This document shows, piece by piece, positions 42,905-50,305 of a DNA stretch of 64,000 nt. A program made the position numbers and the translations under genes. The notes below the pieces were generated by a model. That model was not told the DNA's origin. It made no database searches and saw nothing but the letters and a program-made list of their open reading frames with translations. Origin of the DNA: DCFW01 sp963790715 (GTDB lineage: Bacteria; Bacteroidota; Bacteroidia; Bacteroidales; Bacteroidaceae); contig CAWBPN010000002.1 in the NCBI GenBank assembly GCA_963790715.1, positions 62,001-126,000 on the forward strand, in the 5' to 3' direction. The first letter of the stretch is position 1. Each line of letters starts with the position of its first letter.

Positions 42905-43234
42905 ATGGGAACAATAGACTTTGAATCAATTTATAATGATGTGAAAGACGCAGTGGTAAGTATTGTTGTCTCTGCATACAAGAATTATAAGAATGCTGCT
43001 ATATCTGATGCTACAAGCTATTTAAATAAGGCAAAGGAAAAAATAAAAGAATACACTTTGCAATTGGTTAATGAAGAAATATCTGAAGATGAGTTTAAAT
43101 TTAATATCGCAGGATTGAAAGAATTATGTGAGATGGATGCCTTGAAAGAATGCGGTGTTACGGAGATTGCACTGGATAAAACTAAGTCAGACATAATAAA
43201 TGCCGTAATAAGCACAATTATTGATAAGATATAA
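42905..43234 (+). CDS. Small helical protein of unknown function
   Basis: 109 residues, no signal peptide, rich in Lys, Glu, Ala and Ile; probably all-helical. A central helical stretch (YLNKAKEKIKEYTLQLVNEE) is followed by ISEDEFKFNIAGLKELCEMD and a C-terminal hydrophobic helix (SDIINAVISTIIDKI). It lies 9 bp after the lipoprotein gene. I do not recognise the family beyond a sense that it travels with the lipoprotein in Bacteroidota. Confidence 0.65.
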   Translation: MGTIDFESIYNDVKDAVVSIVVSAYKNYKNAAISDATSYLNKAKEKIKEYTLQLVNEEISEDEFKFNIAGLKELCEMDALKECGVTEIALDKTKSDIINAVISTIIDKI

Positions 43235-43246
43235 TATTCTTGTAGT

Positions 43247-43540
43247 ATGGACGATGAAGTACATAAAGCGAATCAGGCTTTGCCAAATGAAAACACGGAT
43301 TACAGTACGGTAAAGACAGATCAAAACGAGTCTTCAAAAAACAAGGATACGACAAGGAAGTTTATAGCGTACTTTTATGTGGCAGCTTTTTTCGTTGTAA
43401 TTGCGTTTGTCTTTATAATAGGTTTGATAAAGTCATTCAACAGCGATCAATATAAGGACTTGCTAGTAGCTGTGTCCGGTATTCTGTCGGGACCTTTGGG
43501 ATTTATTGTTGGGTATTATTTTAAAACATCCGATTCATGA
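43247..43540 (+). CDS. Small two-helix membrane protein
   Basis: 97 residues: a hydrophilic N-terminal third (1-42, Asn/Asp/Lys rich) then two membrane helices (about 43-65, YFYVAAFFVVIAFVFIIGLI, and about 75-92, AVSGILSGPLGFIVGYYF). The glycine-rich second helix followed by KTSDS resembles small channel- or holin-like proteins, but no family is recognised. Its stop overlaps the start of the next gene by 4 bp (ATGA). Confidence 0.68.
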   Translation: MDDEVHKANQALPNENTDYSTVKTDQNESSKNKDTTRKFIAYFYVAAFFVVIAFVFIIGLIKSFNSDQYKDLLVAVSGILSGPLGFIVGYYFKTSDS

Positions 43541-43845
43541 TGAAAACATATTTAATAACATTACCGTCAAATATGGACGAAGCAATAATCTCTTCAATAA
43601 TTAAGAAGTATCACAAATGGGCACAAATATCTCCGTCTGCATACTTGGTTCAGTCGAACAAAAAAGCTGCCGAAATAAGGAATGATATATTAAATGTGTT
43701 TGACAAGGTAAATGAGGATTCTGCTTCCGGCACGGGAGATTTATCAGCTGAAAGCACAATGCTATTAGTGATAAAAGTTACATCTGAATGGGCTACGTCA
43801 TGTGTAGATAAAGAAGTGACGAAGTGGATGCATGATAATATATAA
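43537..43845 (+). CDS. Cas2/SinR-like small protein
   Basis: 102 residues (101 from the second Met). The pattern of an N-terminal strand MKTYLITLP, helix, KYHKWAQISPSAYLVQSNKK, AAEIRNDI and a later strand LLVIKVTSEWAT is like the SinR family of Cas2-fold proteins, where KxxxWW...WxVxTxxSAxxIRDxL is typical. The characteristic early Asp of Cas2 nucleases is not at the end of strand 1 (LPSN), so nuclease activity is doubtful. No CRISPR array or other cas gene is present. It is translationally coupled to the two-helix membrane protein gene. Confidence 0.5.
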   Translation: MMKTYLITLPSNMDEAIISSIIKKYHKWAQISPSAYLVQSNKKAAEIRNDILNVFDKVNEDSASGTGDLSAESTMLLVIKVTSEWATSCVDKEVTKWMHDNI

Positions 43846-43947
43846 ATATATGTTCTATAAAGTGTAACTATATTAAGATTCTTTATTTGTATGTGAATAA
43901 TTTATTGCTTTATTTTTCACAAACAAAGGTCTTAATATACAACAAAT

Positions 43948-43996
43948 CCCTTTTTACGGCTTAATCGCGACCGATAAAAAGGGAATGATGTTTTTG
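43948..43996. terminator. Bidirectional-type terminator between convergent genes
   Basis: CCCTTTTTA-CGG and CCGA-TAAAAAGGG form a hairpin, followed on the + strand by AATGATGTTTTTG. It separates the four-gene cluster from the - strand oxidoreductase gene. Confidence 0.7.
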
Positions 43997-44010
43997 TTAT
44001 AAAAATAATT

Positions 44011-44661
44011 TTAATACCCTATGGTAAAACGCTCTTGATGATGATGTGGTTGCTCCAATTCATCAACCATCGCAACGGCATAATCTTCAACGGAGATGGT
44101 GCTTTTACCCTCGGCGTCTACAACTAAATCATCTTTGCCCAAACGGAATTTGCCTGTGCGTTTGCCGGGTATGAATTGACCTGCGGGTGAGAAAAACACC
44201 CAGTCAATATTATGCTCATTCGTCAATGTGTCTAAGTAAAATTCAGCAAGAGATTTTACACCGTCCATAATTTCAGCTGGAATCACATTTGCATCAATTA
44301 CGCGTACTCCCGGTGCGCAAAACAATGTTCCTGCTCCGCCTACAATTAGCAGACGTGGAATGAATGACTCTTTTGCCGCTTCAAGAATAAGAGGATAATT
44401 CTTTTTAGTATCATCATATATCTTTGGATTTGACCATCCGGGGTTGTAGGCACTGATAATTGCATCCTTGCCTTTGCTCTGTTCCACTAACTTGGTCGTA
44501 TCGGCAACATCTGCCTTTACAACCTCAAGGTTATTGTCTTTTACAGTAATCTTATCCGGGTTTCGCACAACAGCAGTCACTTTGTGACCGCGGTATAATA
44601 ATTCTTTTAGGATAGCAGAACCTACCATTCCGCTTGCTCCAATTAAAATTACATTTTTCAT
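44011..44661 (-). CDS. NAD(P)-binding oxidoreductase of the NmrA/SDR-a5 type
   Basis: 216 residues from the ATG at 44661; an in-frame GTG at 44682 would add seven residues but is less likely. Rossmann motif GASGMVGSAILKELL sits at the N-terminus, followed by VTAVVRNPDKI and later RLLIVGGAGTLF. There is no YxxxK catalytic pair in the classical place, as expected for atypical SDRs, some of which act as NAD(P)H sensors or quinone reductases. It is divergent from an HxlR regulator 200 bp away, an arrangement that often means control by that regulator. Confidence 0.83.
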   Translation of the reverse strand: MKNVILIGASGMVGSAILKELLYRGHKVTAVVRNPDKITVKDNNLEVVKADVADTTKLVEQSKGKDAIISAYNPGWSNPKIYDDTKKNYPLILEAAKESFIPRLLIVGGAGTLFCAPGVRVIDANVIPAEIMDGVKSLAEFYLDTLTNEHNIDWVFFSPAGQFIPGKRTGKFRLGKDDLVVDAEGKSTISVEDYAVAMVDELEQPHHHQERFTIGY

Positions 44662-44683
44662 TATCTTATTTTTATTTTTCACA

Positions 44684-44691
44684 CAAAGATG
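44684..44691 (-). promoter_or_regulatory. -7-like element for the NAD(P)-binding oxidoreductase
   Basis: CATCTTTG on the - strand (one mismatch to TAnnTTTG), 23 nt before the ATG at 44661. Confidence 0.35.
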
Positions 44692-44802
44692 TATTGTAAT
44701 ATTTATTTATGCAATAGGTAACTTTGAGTTCAGATACTTACCGAAATGTAAGTGTTTAGATCAATAAAGCATTTTCAAATGTTCATTTTTATTATCTTTT
44801 AA

Positions 44803-44833
44803 CTTGGAATAATGAGCATAGTAGTTACTTTTG
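44803..44833 (+). promoter_or_regulatory. Promoter of the HxlR regulator gene
   Basis: CTTG at 44803-44806 and TACTTTTG at 44826-44833 with a 19-nt spacer, 28 nt before the ATG at 44861. Confidence 0.55.
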
Positions 44834-44860
44834 TAAAGTAAAGATATAAAAGAGTATATT

Positions 44861-45223
44861 ATGAGTAGAATAACATTTATGGATAGTGAGTTTCCTGATT
44901 GTCCGGTACGTAATATCCTATCGCGTATAAGCGACAAGTGGTCGGTATTGATTTTATACACATTGGCAAATACACAAATTATGCGTTTTAATGAAATAAA
45001 TAAATCCATTCCGGACATATCGCAGAAGATGTTGACGGTTACCTTGCGAACGTTGACTGAAGACGGATTGGTGCACCGGGAGGTTTATGCCCAGGTGCCT
45101 CCTAAAGTTGAATATTCGTTGACTCACCGTGCTCATACGTTGCTTCCGCATCTGAGTGCTCTAATAAATTGGGCTAACGACAATATGGAAGAGATCCTTC
45201 GTGACAGAAAGGGTTATGTGTAA
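44861..45223 (+). CDS. HxlR-family winged-helix transcriptional regulator
   Basis: 120 residues, standard size. The HxlR signature is plain: CPVRNILSRISDKWSVLILY with the conserved Cys near the N-terminus (position 13), then RFNEINKSIPDISQKMLTVT (recognition region) and LTEDGLVHREVYAQVPPKVE (wing). Family members sense electrophiles, quinones or aldehydes through the Cys and control neighbouring detoxification genes. It lies between the divergent NAD(P)-oxidoreductase gene and the damaged PhzF gene, so both are candidate targets. Confidence 0.9.
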   Translation: MSRITFMDSEFPDCPVRNILSRISDKWSVLILYTLANTQIMRFNEINKSIPDISQKMLTVTLRTLTEDGLVHREVYAQVPPKVEYSLTHRAHTLLPHLSALINWANDNMEEILRDRKGYV

Positions 45224-45264
45224 ACATGGTTATAAATGTAATATATCAAGGAAATAAATACGTA

Positions 45265-46166
45265 ATGAAAAAGTTAATAGTATATCAAGTAGATGCGTTT
45301 ACTACCGAGAAATTGAAAGGAAATCCTGCTGGAGCAGTAATTAATGCCGATGGGCTTAATGAAAAAAAATGCAAATGATTGCTCGTGAGTTGAATAATTC
45401 GGAAACAGCATTTATTTTTTCTTCAAAAGATACGCCTTACGATGGAATTATAAGATATTTCACACCGACAAAGGAAGTTCCGATTTGTGGCCATGCTACT
45501 ATTGGTGCGATGTATGCTTTATCGGTGGAGAAGAACTTGGATTCTTGTGTTATGCGGATGAAAACACATGTTGGCATTTTACCTTTTGAAGTGATAAAAG
45601 AAAAAGGTGACTACCACATAGTGATGACTCAGGGGCAATTCAGTTTAAGTGAATCTCTTCATCAAGATGTTGTTACCGATATTTATAAAGCAATAGGAAT
45701 TTCTGTAGATGATGCTGATTTGGATTGCCCTGTGCAAATAGCTTCTACAGGCCATTCAAAGGTGATGGTTGGAATCAAAAGCCGTAGTAAACTCAATAAT
45801 TTGAAACCTGACTTAGGAACGCTGTCTCAACTTAGCTCTAAAATAAACTGCAACGGGTACTTTGTATTTACGTTTGATTCTGACACACCTGATGTGCTGG
45901 TTTATGGACGTATGTTTGCACCTGCAATAGGTATTAATGAAGATCCTGTAACAGGAAATGCCAATGGACCGTTAGGCGGCTATTTGGTGAAGAATGGAAT
46001 AATGCAGCCAAATGGAGATTGTTATAGTTTTAAAGTACGGCAAGGGGAGGCCATTAACAGACTTGGCTCGATGGACGTTTATGTTGGGCTGAAGAATGGT
46101 GAACCGGATGTAATAAGAATAAAAGGGAATGCTGTCGTAGCTTTTAAAACTGAAATTACTTTGTAA
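45265..46166 (+). pseudogene. PhzF-family isomerase gene with a poly-A frameshift
   Basis: The gene starts at 45265 with MKKLIVYQVDAFTTEKLKGN and PAGAVINADGLNEKK, then hits a run of eight A (about 45361-45370). With nine A the reading would continue directly as MQMIARELNNSETAF and on to the end; with eight it stops at CK. The downstream part is open for 265 codons and contains family motifs: NNSETAF with the catalytic-type Glu, FTPTKEVPICGHATIG, and INEDPVTGNANGPLGGYL. PhzF-like proteins are isomerases or epimerases of unknown substrate in most bacteria. The change may be a true mutation, slippage-based phase variation, or a sequencing error. Confidence 0.85.
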
Positions 46167-46213
46167 TCTTTAAAGTTCGCAAGATTGGAAAAGCCTGTAT
46201 TGTCGAAATGTTT

Positions 46214-46221
46214 TATTTTTG
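46214..46221 (+). promoter_or_regulatory. -7 element for the AraC-GyrI regulator gene
   Basis: TATTTTTG fits TAnnTTTG. Transcription would start near 46228, which rules out a TTG start at 46219 and supports the ATG at 46246. Confidence 0.45.
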
Positions 46222-46245
46222 TGTACTGAAATATTAAATAAAACC

Positions 46246-47103
46246 ATGCAACAGAGAACATCTACAAGAGAAGACTATCAAAAGCTTATCAACCTGATGG
46301 TTGAATATATCAACAATCATCTGGATGAGAACATCGATTTGAGTACATTGGCTGGCATTTCGCATTTCTCACCTTATCATTGTTATCATATATTCAAGGC
46401 ATTTTTAGGCGAGCCTCTCTGGACATACGTAATGCGTATGCGAGTTGAGACTGCAGCTTGCTTGCTGCGTTATTCGGATATGTCCGTGCAGGAGATTGCT
46501 TATAAGGTTGGTTATAATACACCGTCATCATTGTCGAAAGTTTTCAAGCAGTTTTATTGTATTTCACCGATAGATTTTAGAAACAATAAAATTTACACAA
46601 TTATGAAACCAGTACAAATTAATCCTGATTTGAAATTAAAAGAAAGAATCGTTGAGTTGGAACCTCTTCAGGTGATTTATATTCACTTAACGGGTAGTTA
46701 CGATACAATAGATTATGATTCGACTTTCCAAAAATTATGGAATTATGTCAAAGAGGCGGGGTTATTCTCGGCCGGCATTAAGTCTGTCAGCATTTATCAC
46801 GACGACCCTAAAGTGACTAAAGAGGATAATCTTCGTACGGACGTATGTTTGATTATACCAAAGAAAGCCGAACCGAAAGGTGAGATTGGCGTGAAACAAA
46901 TACCGGGTGGTAAATATGCCGTCTATCTATACCAAGGGCCATATAATAATTTAGGTATGGTTTATGATACTATTTACCATAAATATATTCCCGATGGCGG
47001 CTATCAGTTAACCATGGATCCAGGATTCGAGATGTATCTCAATAATCCCGACCGCGTGGCTCCAGAGAAGATAAAAACAGAGATTTATATACCTATCGCA
47101 TAA
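46246..47103 (+). CDS. AraC-family regulator with GyrI-like effector domain
   Basis: 285 residues. The N-terminal ~105 residues contain two AraC-type helix-turn-helix motifs (LSTLAGISHFSPYHCYHIFK and VQEIAYKVGYNTPSSLSKVF). The C-terminal part (about 120-285) is a GyrI-like/SOUL-fold small-molecule-binding domain (VIYIHLTGSYDTIDYDSTF, GGKYAVYLYQGPYNNLGM, MYLNNPDR). This is the Rob/SoxS-BmrR-like architecture of multidrug-responsive activators. It is followed by the remains of a free-standing GyrI-like gene. Confidence 0.88.
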   Translation: MQQRTSTREDYQKLINLMVEYINNHLDENIDLSTLAGISHFSPYHCYHIFKAFLGEPLWTYVMRMRVETAACLLRYSDMSVQEIAYKVGYNTPSSLSKVFKQFYCISPIDFRNNKIYTIMKPVQINPDLKLKERIVELEPLQVIYIHLTGSYDTIDYDSTFQKLWNYVKEAGLFSAGIKSVSIYHDDPKVTKEDNLRTDVCLIIPKKAEPKGEIGVKQIPGGKYAVYLYQGPYNNLGMVYDTIYHKYIPDGGYQLTMDPGFEMYLNNPDRVAPEKIKTEIYIPIA

Positions 47104-47115
47104 ATAAAGAATCGT

Positions 47116-47457
47116 ATGAAAATAGAGTGGAAAAAAGAAAACAAGCAATTGTATTTGCCGAAGAATAAACCGGAACTGGTAACAGTTCCGGCATATAAGT
47201 TCTTTACAATTGAGGGCAAGTGTAATCCTAACGATGAATTCTTTTCAGAATAAATGGATGGATTATGCGTGCAAATTATGCATATAGGCAGTTATGACAG
47301 TGAACCAGGAAGTTTTAAATTAATGGAAGATTTTGCTGAAAAAGAAAATTGTAAGCGGATGTCTGAAAATCACCGTGAGATTTATATCGGTGACCCTAGA
47401 AGAATGTCAGCCGAAAAGTTAAGGACTGTATTGCGGTTTGGTGTGACGAAAAAATAA
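47116..47457 (+). pseudogene. GyrI-like domain protein with internal deletion
   Basis: The first 45 codons encode the N-terminus of a GyrI-like protein (MKIEWKKENKQLYLPKNKPE, VPAYKFFTIEGKCNPNDEFF) and end at a TAA. The following in-frame ORF (47254-47457) encodes the C-terminus (VQIMHIGSYDSEPGSFKLME, ENHREIYIGDPRRMSAEKLR). From memory, intact relatives are about 200 residues, so roughly 90 residues of the middle are missing. The product cannot fold normally. It follows the AraC-GyrI regulator by 12 bp. Confidence 0.8.
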
Positions 47458-47511
47458 TTTCAAGGGAACATTAAAGAGAAAGTAGTAAGATGACTCTGTT
47501 TATCGCTTTGC

Positions 47512-47532
47512 AATAAAAATGATAAAATAGTA
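47512..47532. promoter_or_regulatory. Candidate regulator site upstream of the GH5 gene
   Basis: AATAAAAATGATAAAATAGTA here is matched by ATAAAAAGATAAAATAGTA at 50224-50242 before SusC; the 12-mer GATAAAATAGTA is identical. Both end at a similar distance from the start codon (about 72 and 63-69 bp). Confidence 0.4.
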
Positions 47533-47571
47533 TCAGTTTTTGTAAAATAATGTGTAGTACTTTTAAAAAAC

Positions 47572-47603
47572 ATCCGGTATATTTGTAATCTTAAATACCG
47601 GAT
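47572..47603 (+). promoter_or_regulatory. Palindrome overlapping the GH5 gene promoter
   Basis: ATCCGGTAT (47572-47580) and ATACCGGAT (47595-47603) are perfect inverted repeats. The left arm overlaps the -7 box TATATTTG (47578-47585), and the right arm ends one base before the ATG at 47605. It may be an operator or a 5' hairpin that hides the start codon. Confidence 0.55.
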
Positions 47604-47604
47604 C

Positions 47605-48879
47605 ATGAAAAACATATTTACATTTATTATTATTTTTGTTTTATGCAGCTGTTTATGTCTTGCCCAACGTAACTATATTAAGGTGATTAACGGTCATTTT
47701 TCGTTAAACGGTACGCCTTATTATTATATAGGTACTAATTTTTGGTACGGATCTATTCTCGGTTCAACCGGAAGGGGTGGCAATAGAGTACGTTTGGTTA
47801 AGGAGCTTAACCGTTTGCATTCTTTAGACTTAAACAATCTTCGTGTCATGGTCGGTTCGGACGGTGAGCAGAATTCTTCTAAAGTTGAACCTGTACTTCA
47901 GGTTGCTCCGGGAGTGTACAATGATACAATCTTAGCCGGACTTGATTATTTGTTGAAAGAGATGGGGAAACGCGGAATGAAAGCTGTTCTATATCTCAAC
48001 AATTCATGGGAATGGACAGGTGGGTATTCACAGTATCTTGAATGGGCAGGCGAAGGCAAAGCTCCTGTTCCTGCAATTGACGGTTGGCCTAAATATATGG
48101 ATTATGTAAAAAGGTACGCATATAATGATTCGGCACATTCTATGTTTAACAGATATGTGCGCTTTATCATATCACGTACGAATAGATATACTCATTGCAA
48201 GTATATTGATGATCCCACTATTATGGCATGGCAAATTGGCAATGAACCGCGTGCTTTTTCAGATTATGGGAAAGCTCCATTTGTAAAATGGATGCGCCAG
48301 GTGTCTGCTTTAATTAAAAAAATGGATGAACATCATTTGGTGACTTCCGGTAGTGAGGGCAAACATGGATGTGAAGAAGACATGAATTTGTTTGAACAAA
48401 TTCATGCTGATCCTAACATAGATTATCTTTGTGCTCATATATGGCCTTATAACTGGGGATGGATTGATAAAACTACTGCTGAAAAAAACGAAAAACTCGC
48501 CGAGAAAAATACTGGTGATTATATCAAAGAGCATTTAGTCGTAGCTGAAAAGTTGAATAAACCTTTGGTAATTGAGGAATTCGGTTATCCGAGAGATGAT
48601 TTCAACTTCTCTGTAAATTCGTTTACTACAGCACGTGATGCATATTATAAATACATGTTTGATGCTGTACTTAAAGATAAGAAAAGCCAAGGGCTTCTTG
48701 CAGGTTGTAATTTTTGGGGATGGGGCGGATTTGCATCTCCTAAAAACAAGTATTGGCATGAGTGGGATGATTATTGTGGTGATCCGGCGCAAGAAGAGCA
48801 AGGTCTGAATTCTGTCTTTGCCACGGATGCAAGTACGGGAAAAATCATTTCTTATTATACGAATCAATTGAGGAAATAA
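47605..48879 (+). CDS. Glycoside hydrolase family 5 endo-beta-1,4-mannanase
   Basis: 424 residues: signal peptide (about 1-20, CSCLCLAQ) and a GH5 barrel of the mannanase subfamily type (GH5_7). The catalytic acid/base is Glu214 in MAWQIGNEPR and the nucleophile Glu325 in VIEEFGYPRDD; YYYIGTNFWYGSILGSTG at the N-terminus and HIWPYNWGW also fit mannanases. It cleaves internal bonds of beta-1,4-mannan, glucomannan or galactomannan. The signal sequence has Cys residues but no good lipobox, so it is periplasmic or secreted. It opens the mannan utilisation locus, 16 bp before the esterase gene. Confidence 0.88.
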   Translation: MKNIFTFIIIFVLCSCLCLAQRNYIKVINGHFSLNGTPYYYIGTNFWYGSILGSTGRGGNRVRLVKELNRLHSLDLNNLRVMVGSDGEQNSSKVEPVLQVAPGVYNDTILAGLDYLLKEMGKRGMKAVLYLNNSWEWTGGYSQYLEWAGEGKAPVPAIDGWPKYMDYVKRYAYNDSAHSMFNRYVRFIISRTNRYTHCKYIDDPTIMAWQIGNEPRAFSDYGKAPFVKWMRQVSALIKKMDEHHLVTSGSEGKHGCEEDMNLFEQIHADPNIDYLCAHIWPYNWGWIDKTTAEKNEKLAEKNTGDYIKEHLVVAEKLNKPLVIEEFGYPRDDFNFSVNSFTTARDAYYKYMFDAVLKDKKSQGLLAGCNFWGWGGFASPKNKYWHEWDDYCGDPAQEEQGLNSVFATDASTGKIISYYTNQLRK

Positions 48880-48894
48880 ATTTAATAAATATAT

Positions 48895-50202
48895 ATGAAA
48901 ACATTCCTTTTTATGTTGTCGGCATTGTTCGCATTATCATCAACTGCTATTGCGAACAACCCGATTAATGAACAACCTGCAGTAAGTGGCAGGGTTTTGC
49001 TATATCACGATTGGGTATTTTATGGCGATGATATACCAATTGTAAAAGTGATGCTTTATAATCATTCTAATGAAAGACGTAATGTAGTTGTGCAGTTGAA
49101 TGTTACGAGTGATGATTATTCTAAAGTTATAGTATGCGATTCACAAGCAAAAGATGTTGCTGCCAATGATTCTGTTGAGGCCGATTTCACACTAAGTCTT
49201 ACACCGGGTTTTTATCGTTGTACAGTAAAAAAAGAAACTTTAGTGCATAATGATTTGGAGAAAGATGATACGGATGAATTTGTAAAGAAGTTCAACATCG
49301 GCTATGAACCGGAAAAAATCGTAGCCGTTCCTTATGGTCAACCTGATTTAAAGCAGTTTTGGGATAAAACGAAGAAGATGCTTGCTAAGGTTAAACCATG
49401 CTACAGCCTGAAGTTGCTTAAAGATTCATCAAATGCGGATCGAAAAGTCTATTTGGTGAGTATGAAATCTTTTGGGTATGTCATCATTCAAGGATACTAT
49501 CTTACACCTACAAAACCTGGTAAATATGCGGCAGATATTACTTATATGGGTTATGGCTCAAAACCATGGTGCCCTAAAGCAAGCGATAACCCCAATTTGG
49601 TAGAATTCATATTGTCGGTAAGAGGTCAGGCATTGAATGGACCTACCAATAAATATGGTGATTGGGTTGTTTACGGATTGGCCGACAAAGATACCTATTA
49701 TTATAGGGGTGCATTTATGGATTTGGTTCGCGCTATTGATTTTATATGTTCACGCTCGGAAGTAGATAAACGCAACATCTTTGCCGAAGGCGGCAGTCAG
49801 GGTGGGGCATTTACTTTTGCGGCTTGTGCGCTTGATCATCGTATAAGGGCTGCTGCTCCGTGGATACCTTTTTTGAGTGATTACCCCGATTATTTTAAAA
49901 TCGTGCATTGGCCTGGAGATAATGTATTGGCTAAGGCCAAGGAATTGGGAATAAGTGATGAGCAACTTTATAAAACCTTGAGTTATTTCGATATAATGAA
50001 CCTTGCCGGATGGATTAAATGTCCAATTTTAATGGGAAGCGGATTGCAAGATCCTACATGTCCACCGCATATTAATTTTGCTGCATTTAATCAAGTTAAG
50101 GAAGAAAAGGTGTACAGAATACACCCAACTTACGGTCACGGCGTGCCTCCAACATGGTGGAACATTCGAATGGACTTTTTTAATAAGTATATTGCTAAGT
50201 GA
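48895..50202 (+). CDS. CE7-type acetyl esterase
   Basis: 435 residues: signal peptide (about 1-21), an N-terminal beta-sandwich (about 25-130, VSGRVLLYHDWVFYGDDIPI) and an alpha/beta hydrolase domain of the acetylxylan esterase (AXE1/CE7) family. The triad is readable: Ser301 in AEGGSQGGA, Asp386 in GLQDPTCPP, His415 in YGHGVPP. In a mannan locus it most likely removes O-acetyl groups from acetylated (gluco)mannan so that mannanases can act. It is cotranscribed with the GH5 gene. Confidence 0.85.
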   Translation: MKTFLFMLSALFALSSTAIANNPINEQPAVSGRVLLYHDWVFYGDDIPIVKVMLYNHSNERRNVVVQLNVTSDDYSKVIVCDSQAKDVAANDSVEADFTLSLTPGFYRCTVKKETLVHNDLEKDDTDEFVKKFNIGYEPEKIVAVPYGQPDLKQFWDKTKKMLAKVKPCYSLKLLKDSSNADRKVYLVSMKSFGYVIIQGYYLTPTKPGKYAADITYMGYGSKPWCPKASDNPNLVEFILSVRGQALNGPTNKYGDWVVYGLADKDTYYYRGAFMDLVRAIDFICSRSEVDKRNIFAEGGSQGGAFTFAACALDHRIRAAAPWIPFLSDYPDYFKIVHWPGDNVLAKAKELGISDEQLYKTLSYFDIMNLAGWIKCPILMGSGLQDPTCPPHINFAAFNQVKEEKVYRIHPTYGHGVPPTWWNIRMDFFNKYIAK

Positions 50203-50223
50203 TATTTTTGATAAAAAAGTACC

Positions 50224-50242
50224 ATAAAAAGATAAAATAGTA
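50224..50242. promoter_or_regulatory. Candidate regulator site upstream of SusC
   Basis: ATAAAAAGATAAAATAGTA, the partner of the element at 47512-47532. It lies in the 103-bp gap between the esterase and SusC genes, the only other large gap in the locus upstream of 58.7 kb. Confidence 0.4.
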
Positions 50243-50305
50243 GTTGCTTAAGCATCATTGTTTAATTTATTTTGTAATAATAATTAATATCTAATGTAAA
50301 TTAAT

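Noticed and set aside
43537..43845. Possible CRISPR adaptation gene (Cas2)
   Set aside because: The resemblance is to the SinR branch; there is no cas1, no array and no regularly spaced direct repeat anywhere in the window, so a CRISPR system is not supported.
46219..46245. TTG start adding nine residues to the AraC-GyrI regulator
   Set aside because: The -7 promoter box at 46214-46221 overlaps this start, so the codons would not be in the mRNA.
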